60,000 nucleotides of DNA from Prorocentrum cordatum (taxonomy: Eukaryota > Sar > Dinophyceae > Prorocentrales > Prorocentraceae). A program made the position numbers and the translations under genes. The notes under the pieces were generated by a model, which worked only from the letters and a program-made list of their open reading frames with translations, was not told where the DNA came from and did not search any database. The stretch spans positions 1,270,745-1,330,744 of the forward strand of contig CAUYUJ010002113.1 in the NCBI GenBank assembly GCA_963575745.1. Direction: 5' to 3'. Of this stretch, positions 53,207 to 60,000 are shown piece by piece. Each line of letters opens with the position of its first letter. Position 1 is the first letter of the stretch.

Positions 53207-53559
53207 AGACTGTGTCCCGCGAAGCCCTGGGGCGCTGCCTTCTCGAACTCGCCCGCTCGGCGGCCTGGGCCCGCTCTTGTTGGCCGCCGAGCGCGGGCCC
53301 TCGCTGTGGCCCACCTCGGCCGCCGAGCGCGGACCGCGCCTCGCGGCCACCTTGCCGTGATCGAGCTCCCTCCGCTCGGCGGTCGACTGCACGGGGCTCC
53401 CACCTTTGATCTGTCGCCTGCACGCCCGTGACCTGCACCGCCCCCCACCCGCCCACCCCGCACCCCCCCTCTTGGTCACGTCACGAGCTGCGCCGGCGAC
53501 GTGCGGGAACGTGGGCATCCCTGAACGCTCCCAGACGGCGCAGGCGCGAATCGCGGCGT

Positions 53560-53919
53560 GACTGGCCTTCTGCCCCCCCCCCTCAGGGCCACGCCGTGGG
53601 GATGAAAAGAAGGGCTCCAGACACCGAGCGGACCCAGAAGATGGCCTGGCCTAGACCTCAAGTTCTTGAACACAGAAGCTCACTGCTCTGGTATGCCTCT
53701 GCCGCTTTGGCGTCTGGCTGGGGGCAATTGGGAAATTGTCTGGTTTCGGGGCCATCAAAAACAGACCTCGGGCGAGCAATTGATGTACGCAAGAGCTCTG
53801 TGGCCCACGAGTTGACCTACCCCGAACAAGAAGACGCCAGAGGTTTAGAGAGAAGGAATAGGCACGGTGCACGCTCGATCCTGCCAGGCGGCTTCAGCCA
53901 AAATGCATACAGAAATTAG
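53560..53919 (+). CDS. Exon-like plus frame, unknown
   Basis: MKRRAPDTERTQKMAWPRPQ..VLEHRSSLLWYASAALASGW..GQLGNCLVSGPSKTDLGRAI, ending TAG. Protein-like and about 110 codons, with moderate third-position GC. The earlier part of the frame (from 53428) is Pro/Arg-rich. No family recognised. Confidence 0.28.
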   Translation, partial: DWPSAPPPQGHAVGMKRRAPDTERTQKMAWPRPQVLEHRSSLLWYASAALASGWGQLGNCLVSGPSKTDLGRAIDVRKSSVAHELTYPEQEDARGLERRNRHGARSILPGGFSQNAYRN

Positions 53920-53924
53920 CTCCA

Positions 53925-55065
53925 TCGAGGAGAAGAAAGGAGGTACAGGAATAGAGAAAGAGCCCCAACACTCCCTCCTTGTCCTCCGTCCAACCATTGC
54001 TCTTCCATCGCCCCGCCCCCGCAGGAGGAAGAGGATGGAGTGAGGGAGATCGGTGATGACGAGGAGGAGCGTGGCGAGCACGAGGAAGGAGATAGATATA
54101 TGGGATATGAAAGGTAAAGGAGGGGATGGAGGAGGAGCGTGAAGAGCACGAGGGATGAAAAAGACGAGGATGAGAAAGAACAGGAGAAATGGAGGAGGGG
54201 ATCCGGGGCACGTAATGAGGTGGAGAGGAACACGACGGTAAGACATCAGAGGATGAGGATGAGGGGGAGGTCGCAGAGGGCTAGGCAATGGGAATACAAG
54301 CAGCTCGGATGCAAGAGATGGAGGATGTGCAAATTGAGAAGGGATGCATGAAGGGGGAATAGGAGGGGCAGGATGTCGAGAAGGACGAGGCAAACGAGAA
54401 ATGTGAGGAGGGGGAGATGAAACAGATGCGGATGAGTAAGGTCGATCTGGGCAAAACTCTCTGCCGTATGCATGTAGCGGTGTGGTTGCAGCCTCCGACG
54501 GCTCCCGACGGCCTCCGATCTTCCGCTTCGTCACCAGCACTCTGGAGTTCCAGCAAACGGATACGACGCACGGGGCAGCGCAGAAGGAGGGCACGCAGCA
54601 TCATCAACAAGAAGAGCCAGTCGCAGCGATGCACCTGGCGAGGGCCTGAGGGGGCACGTCAAGGGGGAGGGCCGCTCGGGGGGGGGGGAGAAACATCGAG
54701 CTGGGATCGGCGGTGCATCGCCGATAGGTCGGCGATATGCCCCAGGAGGAGAGCACGCATGCTCCTGGGCGGGGGGGGTGGAGATCGGGCTCCCATCGGC
54801 GATGACTGGGTGCCTCCCCCCCTCACAGATTCCCTCCTGACGTGGCCCGGAGGGCCGCCGAGAGCCTCTCTGGGACTTGGTGGCGAGGCAACCGCCGGGG
54901 CTCGACGAGGGACCTGCGATCGAACCACATTTGGGACCCTGGGCGGAGGCGCCGACTGCGCTGGCCATGCACCGTGGCGGATGCCTCCGCCTGCTCGTCC
55001 GCGTCATCCTCCGCCTCCGCCTCCTCCGCCTGCGCCTCCTCCGCATCATTCTCCTCCGACCCTGG
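53925..55065. other. No recognised gene; purine-rich spacer and degenerate family I element
   Basis: 53925-54430 is GA-rich. 54695-54815 contains GATCGGCGGTGCATCGCCGA and CCCATCGGCGATG, remnants of a family I element. 55000-55065 has CTCCGCCTCC repeats. Confidence 0.45.
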
Positions 55066-55071
55066 TTCGCC

Positions 55072-55106
55072 TCCTCCTCCTCCTCCTCCTCCTCCTCCTC
55101 CTCTTC
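55072..55106. repeat. (TCC)n microsatellite
   Basis: About 11 units. Confidence 0.9.
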
Positions 55107-55267
55107 ACCGTCCCCTCTTCTTCCCCTCCTCCTCCTCCAGCTGCAAGGGTGATGGGCGCCCACTTGGCACTCGCACAGCGTTCACTGCATACCCACGATT
55201 AAGTGTTGGGTCCTAGTACGAACCGCTAGCTCGCACAACAAAAGCCAGAGGGGGCTCACCACTCCAG

Positions 55268-55530
55268 CTATCCGAGGGCCACGTCAGGGCCAGAGCTGAA
55301 GCTTCTACCATCCCCGTGTCCCCGACCTATGGCGGGGCCATCCGGCCGCACGTGGGTCAGCCAGGCAACCAGAATGGCATGTGAGCCCTGCCCCCGCAGG
55401 CCAGATTTCAGAGCAACCGGCTGGGGCTCAGACTTCAAAGACAGCCTGCACCCAAGTGAACCCCAGCGGGGGTGTCCGATACCCGAGCGCTGATCGGTCG
55501 CAAGTGGTCGCAGATCAGCTGCCCCATTGC
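55268..55530 (-). CDS. Terminal exon of a Cys-rich gene
   Basis: After GCTGGCTCAG| the frame (phase 1, restoring Gly) reads NGAADLRPLATDQRSGIGHP..RWGSLGCRLSLKSEPQPVAL..AILVAWLTHVRPDGPAIGRG to TAG at 55268. An alternative internal GC donor exists at 55445. Joined by a 74-nt GT-AG intron (55604-55531) to the Cys-rich exon. Confidence 0.55.
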
Positions 55531-55604
55531 CTGAGCCAGCGGCAAGGAAGATCGCAGCGTGCACGACGTCTTTTCCGTTTTTTTGGGGGGGAAGGGGGCG
55601 CAAC

Positions 55605-55797
55605 CACAGCTCTCCACGCAGCTCGGCCCCCGCAGCGCTGCGAAGCAGAGAGGCCCCGAGGCGCACTGGGAGCACCGCGCATGGCCGGCCTGCATGCTGC
55701 AGAAGCCCAGGCAGCGAGCTGTGCCCAGACCTTCGGCGTCCAGCTCTTGCTTCACGGCGCTGGCCCCAGGAGCCATCGACCCCATCCCCGAGGCAGC
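55605..55797 (-). CDS. Cys-rich exon (small extracellular-type domain)
   Basis: After CAGCAAG| the frame reads AASGMGSMAPGASAVKQELD..AEGLGTARCLGFCSMQAGHA..RCSQCASGPLCFAALRGPSC..VESC, donor TGTG|GTTGCG. It has seven cysteines in about 36 residues (C-x3-C-x8-C-x2-C-x5-C-x8-C-x3-C), the look of a disulphide-rich secreted module; no known family is matched with certainty. Third-position GC is high. If the upstream acceptor GTTGCAG| at 55882 is used instead, the exon extends to 55881 in the same frame. Confidence 0.65.
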
Positions 55798-55890
55798 CTT
55801 GCTGTGACAAAGCATGCTCCTCGAACCCCGAGAGTTCGGAGGCTGCCTGTGGTCAGGTGGTGCCCAGCGGGGTGTCAGGTGCTGCAACAT

Positions 55891-56116
55891 TGGACGCCCG
55901 AATTATCCGGGGTAACTCGGGTCCGGGGTAACTCGGGTTTGGGTTCCCGGAAAACGAACCCGAGTTAACCCTGACCTGAGTTATCCCTGATGATTCGGGG
56001 CTCTGGACGCCCGAAATATCCGGGGTAACTCGGGTCCGGGGTAATTCGGGTTCGGATTCCCGAAAAACGAACCCGAGTTATCCCTGACCCGAGTTACCCC
56101 TGACGATTCGGGGCTC
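55891..56116. mobile_element. Two tandem 113-bp palindromic elements (family S) forming an intron
   Basis: Units 55891-56003 and 56004-56116, each TGGACGCCCGAA..TATCCGGGGTAACTCGGGT..CCCTGAYGATTCGGGGCTC, internally palindromic (GTAACTCGGGT / ACCCGAGTTA). ATGTTG flanks both sides. The right edge supplies the donor CATGTT|GTCAG, and the left flank gives GTTGCAG|. Confidence 0.85.
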
Positions 56117-56120
56117 TGAC

Positions 56121-56199
56121 AACATGCTTTAGGCATATGGATAGTATTTGGCAGCACGCCTCTCTCCACTGATCGTCTTCCACAATGCCATTGTTTGTC
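56121..56199 (-). CDS. Exon upstream of the family S intron
   Basis: After GTGACAG| (phase 2) 26 codons read TNNGIVEDDQWREACCQILS..ICLKHV, donor CATGTT|GTCAGAG in phase 0, matching the phase-0 acceptors at 55882 and 55798. Further upstream exons are not resolved; frames at 56200-56600 are open on both strands. Confidence 0.5.
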
Positions 56200-57011
56200 C
56201 TGTCACTCTCGGCGCGCGCCCTCCTGCGAGCCGAGCCCCCCCGCGAGGGCGGCCGCACTCCCTCGGGTCTGTGGGGGCCCGTGGCCCGCGTCGGGGCCCC
56301 ATGGGATCGAGCCCAGCTGCCAGCGGCCGCCGGAGGTGAGCTCCGTCGCCGACGGCGCTCGCGAGAGGCCCGCGGGGGCCCCAGGCCGCCCCGATACGCC
56401 ATGCGCAGCCTGTGGCGGGTCGGCACGGAGCCCAAAGAACACAGATTGAATCCATAGGTCCGGCAGGACACGTTCGCCAAGACGTGGACCAGCACCCCAA
56501 GTATAGGAGATCGACGAAAGAATGGATGTAGCTCCAAATTTGATTGTTTCGTGAAATCTATGAAACAGACGTGGCAATGTTGTAGATCTACGCGCGCTCT
56601 GAATGGTTTCGTGAATCCGACAAACACATCAGTTCTGGGGCGAATGAATTCTGCAAACGAACTCCAACTCGAACACGTGCCGAACCAACACGCAACGTGT
56701 TAACACGGACGTCTTGAACACGGCACGTGCTGCAAGCCAGCCCTCAAAGGAGGAAAAAAGGTACCGATACCGGAACCATTCCCCCTCGCGACGGCTGGAT
56801 TTGGGGCGCGACGTTTGCACATGGTTCGACACAAGACCACGCAGCGGGGGCATATGTACAAAAATGGCACTCCCTGGGGACGCAAACAAGCCAGTCCGGC
56901 ACAAGGTACGCGGGCAAAGGCGGTGGCCACACATCGGCCCCCGACCCCTCGCCACGGCTGGGTTCACCTGGCCGATCTCCCGGAAACCCTGAACCCAAAA
57001 ATGTTGTCATC

Positions 57012-57713
57012 TCATGGGAGGTCGGCTTTTGCTTCCGCCGGCGGAGCCGCCGCCGTTTTGCTTCCGCCGCCTTCCGCCGAGGCAGAGATGGCAGCTCCTT
57101 CGATCCTGTCCTCGAAGGCGAGGTCCCTTCTGGAACGCCTCACAAAATATTCGAATGTTGGGGTGACGCCGATATACTCCCTTTCTCGAAGCCCACGCCC
57201 GCCACCCCCCCTTCGCTGCCGTGCATAGCGGCAGCCTGCGAGCAGGCAGGGCGGGGAGGTCACGGCTGGGCCCGGGTCTTGCTCTCGAGGCTCCCCGCCC
57301 TCTCCGCGGGCTCCCGCTCCTGCTGTTACTCCCCCCCCCCCCCCCTTCTCCGTGCCCCTGCTCCTCTTCCTCGTCGTCCTCCTGCGGCCTCGGCGTCCCC
57401 TCCGTCCTCCTCCGCCCTCCTCCGTCCTCTCCGTCACCTCGAGCTCCCCTCTGCATCGCCCCACCACGAGATCCTCCACGGCGAGGCCCCTTCGGCAACG
57501 CCCCACCTCGAGATCCTGGCCAGAGCGCACCTCCGGGGAGGCCCGCGGAGCCGCGGGGCCCCTCGGCTCTCCCCGCCCCGCCCGCCCCCCCCCGCCCCCT
57601 CCGTTCGAAGCCGGGCGGCGCGCCTGGCCCTCGCGCTCGCGGCCCTCCCACTTCTCCAGGAAGGCCGCGTACGCCAGGCCGCCCTGGAGGCCCAGGAGCG
57701 CGCGCCCGGGGCT
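57012..57713 (-). CDS. 3'-terminal exon or gene, unknown protein
   Basis: Minus frame of 233 codons: PGRALLGLQGGLAYAAFLEK..WEGREREGQARRPAS (all codons G/C-ending), a Gly/Arg-rich linker, a repeated VGRCRRGLAVEDLV-type stretch, and EYIGVTPTFEYFVRRSRRDL..AFEDRIEGAAISASAEGG to TGA. It is preceded on the coding strand by GGA and, further up, TCC tracts. The start is uncertain. It lies head-to-tail with the 55.3-56.2 kb gene on the same strand. No family recognised. Confidence 0.5.
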   Translation of the reverse strand, partial: SPGRALLGLQGGLAYAAFLEKWEGREREGQARRPASNGGGGGGRAGRGEPRGPAAPRASPEVRSGQDLEVGRCRRGLAVEDLVVGRCRGELEVTERTEEGGGGRRGRRGRRRTTRKRSRGTEKGGGGGVTAGAGARGEGGEPREQDPGPAVTSPPCLLAGCRYARQRRGGGGRGLREREYIGVTPTFEYFVRRSRRDLAFEDRIEGAAISASAEGGGSKTAAAPPAEAKADLP

Positions 57714-57872
57714 CCTCCTCCTCCTCCTCCTCCTCCTCCTCCTCCTCCTCCTCCTCCTCCTCCTCCTCCTCGGGCGGGCGGGGGGCGGGGGAGGAGGAGT
57801 AGATGAGGGGGAGGAGGAGTAGAGGAGGAGGAGGAGGAGGAGGAGGAGGAGGAGGAGGAGGAGGAGCAGGAG
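57714..57872. repeat. Facing (TCC)n and (GGA)n microsatellites
   Basis: TCC units 57714-57770, then GGA-rich 57785-57872, separated by about 20-55 bp; the two tracts are complementary and could form a hairpin. Confidence 0.9.
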
Positions 57873-58069
57873 GAAGAGGGGGGGAAACTCGTGGCCGCGG
57901 AGCTCGAGGCTCGAGGTCGTCCCTCCGTCGTCGTCGGCCCCCGCGCGGCGTCGTCCAGCCGCGGAGTGCTCGCGCCGGCAGCTGCGCCTCGCCGCGGGCG
58001 CGCCGGGGGGTGCCCGGGTCGTCCCGAGCGCCCACCGGAGACCCGAGCTGTGGCCCAACAAGCAGATGC

Positions 58070-58227
58070 TTACCAGCCTGGAACATATCCCTATCCCTAT
58101 GCTGGGCACCTCCTCATCACGATGCCAATCTTAGGGACTCCCTTATTTTTTGAGGGCGAAGCCCTAAGATTGTCATCGCCTGTTGGCGTGTCAATCTTAG
58201 GGGTAGGGATACGTTCGAGGCTGGTAA
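58070..58227. mobile_element. TIR element, family C copy 2, with 5-bp target duplication
   Basis: GATGC (58065-58069 and 58228-58232) flanks TTACCAGCCTGGAACATATC and the inverse GATACGTTCGAGGCTGGTAA. 158 bp. Confidence 0.9.
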
Positions 58228-58234
58228 GATGCAG

Positions 58235-59570
58235 CAGCGAGCGAGGGGGGGTGGGAGCGAGAAGCGAGAAGGCCCTCTCAGAAGGCGGCGGGGCTTCTCG
58301 GAGGCCCCTGGCGCCTTCGGAGAGGTGCTCCCTGTCTTCGGGGAAGGCTTACGAAACTCCTCAAGGGCCAGGGGGGCTTCCGAGCCTTCTGAGAAGGCCC
58401 GCCCCCTCTCGTTTCCCCCCCTCGCTCGCCGCCGGGAAGAGGCAGGGGCAGTGCGAGCGAGATCACCCACGTCAGCTTCGTGCCTGGCTGGCTTTTGCGC
58501 TGGCGCACGACGCCGCGCGGATCGTTCGACCTTGAACGATCGCGGGGTTCCAAGATTGCGGAACACTCGATGTCGGCCGATTGAGGCCCGCCAGCGGCGT
58601 TCAACCTCGAACGCCTGCGCTGGGGTCGCCGTCGCGTCGTCACGACAGGCTCCTACCGTGCGGCACGCGTCCGCCACGACGGCGAGCGCTTCGAAGTCCC
58701 TGTCGCCGCCTGTCAGCTTAAGCCTTCCATGATCCCTGCTTGCCCTGGGTCTCTCGGGACTCGCCGGGGACGTCCCTTTCGGACGCCCGCGTCTGCCCTG
58801 CCGACCTGTCCCGAGACTGAAACTGCAGTGGCAGGCACAGGCAGTGACACAGGAGACCAAGGGCAACAAAATGCTACGAGACAGAGGACGAGAGAGAGAG
58901 AGAGAGAACAAACAAAAAAACATGAGGCCGCCCGTCGGACTCAAACGGTGGGTGGTCCCGCAGCTGTTCCGCATGAGCAGGCCTCAGGAGGCCCAGAACT
59001 GGCCTCTTCAACGTCCAGGGACATCGACCTTCGACCGACGATCGATCGATCGGATTGCGAAGCACCTCCGCCCTGCATGTTTTCAGGACACCAGCGGCCT
59101 GGAGCTTACGTACACCCCTGCGTCGGATCCCGAAACTTCTCACCTAGCAGGGAACTTCACTCCAAGCGAGGCCTCAAACAGCAATCGAGGTCCAGATAGA
59201 CGAAACAGTCGACGAAAAAAAAAAACGCTCCAAGAAAACGCCCTGGGTTACAGTCTTGACTCTCCCTAACGCAATCTGGAGTCCATGAAAACGTGTAAAG
59301 ATCTCGGGCCACTACGGCTTCCCGCGAGCCGTCTGATGGCCTCTCAAGCCTCGGGTGCGACACCGAGGGGGGGCACGCACGATCGAGCTGCAATCACCCG
59401 TCCGCGGCCGAACGCCAAAGATGTGGCAATGCTGGGGGGGGGTGAGACGAGGAACGGGAAGTTTGGCGGAGGACTGCCAGGGGGAGGCCCATCGGCCCGA
59501 CGCATGGCATCTCTAGACTCTAGACGTCATTCTCCTCATCATCGTCAACCTCCTCAACCTCCTTTTCAGA
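58235..59570. other. No recognised gene
   Basis: 58260-58400 has GAAGGC/GCCTTC clusters like those at 22520. The remainder contains open frames without codon bias. (GA)n at 58887-58903. Confidence 0.4.
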
Positions 59571-59579
59571 GTCCTTGTC

Positions 59580-59629
59580 CCCCTCCTCCTCCTCCTCCTC
59601 CTCCTCCTCCTCCTCCTCCTCCTCCTCCT
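59580..59629. repeat. (TCC)n microsatellite
   Basis: About 16 units. Confidence 0.95.
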
Positions 59630-59930
59630 TCCGAGGCCTCCGAATCCCGTGGGAACTGCAGGAGACCTCCTCCCTCCCTCCCCCCTCGCCCCAATCCTCG
59701 AACCTCTCCCCCCTTCTCCTCCTCGAAGGAGGGTTGGAGGAGAGGGCAGGTGAGATCCACGCGAAGTTAGTCAAGCAAGTTCTGGCCTGTGGCACGCCGC
59801 AATGTCCAATGCGATCGCAGGGAGCCGCGCTGAGAGAAAACCTCGCCGTCAGTCACTCGCTCATCGATTGGTTGACTGGTGTGCACTCTGATCTCCCAGG
59901 AAGATGAGGTCGGCGAGTGTCAATCTACTC

Positions 59931-60000
59931 TTAGGTCGGGCCTGTCCCCCTACAGGGGATTTTGAACGAAAAATAAGAAATATAAAAAAATGCCCCAACA
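59931..60000. mobile_element. TIR element, family B copy 4, cut by window edge
   Basis: TTAGGTCGGGCCTGTCCCCC then TACAGGGGATTTTGAACGAA, matching 7286-7350; the other half lies outside. Confidence 0.85.

Noticed and set aside
56185-56457. A plus-strand frame with high third-position GC upstream of the Cys-rich gene
   Set aside because: The minus-strand exon 56199-56121 has phase-matched splice sites with its neighbour; the plus frame has no partner exon and is Arg/Gly/Pro-rich.
1-60000. rRNA, tRNA, bacterial promoters or operons
   Set aside because: No recognisable rRNA or tRNA sequence, no Shine-Dalgarno-ATG pattern and no tandem intact ORFs; the splice patterns point to a nuclear eukaryotic genome.
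1-60000. Dinoflagellate spliced-leader relics
   Set aside because: I looked for the conserved TTTGGCTCAAG core on both strands and did not see it; absence in 60 kb does not exclude a dinoflagellate.

Overview
This window looks like nuclear DNA of a large, repeat-dominated, GC-rich protist genome. The best guess is a dinoflagellate (Prorocentrum-like in base composition). The grounds are: scattered short exons with about 80-100% G/C at third codon positions; several introns that only work as GC-AG introns with AG|G around the junctions; mostly same-strand (minus) exon chains; microsatellites and short inverted-repeat elements everywhere; and no bacterial-style operons, rRNA, tRNA or CRISPR. 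I found no dinoflagellate spliced-leader relic, so the assignment is inference. A GC-rich haptophyte or another microalga is not excluded.

Layout. 1-2455 is the end of a ~355-bp tandem satellite. 2.5-16.1 kb is almost gene-free and carries many short terminal-inverted-repeat (TIR) elements, two long fold-back structures and a duplicated locus with a 42-bp minisatellite. 16.55-18.19 kb is an inverted-repeat locus around a CCACTGTCCC minisatellite. 18.4-22.5 kb holds minus-strand exons with two TIR elements lying exactly where introns are needed. 23.18-26.08 kb is a 2.9-kb intronless but frameshifted minus-strand coding relic. 26.8-36.5 kb has a few plus-strand exon candidates and a decayed cysteine-rich repeat gene (32.56-34.51 kb) split by a mariner-like element. 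36.6-46.9 kb is mainly simple repeats and tandem repeats, with a 100-N gap at 46307-46406. 47.1-52.1 kb is a minus-strand exon series including a P-loop (Walker A) kinase-like exon. 55.27-56.20 kb and 57.01-57.71 kb are two more minus-strand genes. The right edge is repeats, ending in a TIR element cut by the window.

The main result is that at least three TIR elements (19719-19897, 20138-20338, 47236-47446) behave like introners. Each is flanked by a direct repeat containing AG|GC or AG|GT, so the left copy supplies a GC donor, the right copy supplies the AG acceptor, and splicing restores the pre-insertion reading frame. A fourth intron (56120-55882) consists of two tandem palindromic elements. 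A fifth TIR-bounded intron (49645-49458) keeps the frame only if its splice boundaries are non-canonical. About 19 different short TIR families are visible, so the window resembles a reservoir of intron-generating elements. No gene here could be given a confident named function except the P-loop nucleotide-binding exon.
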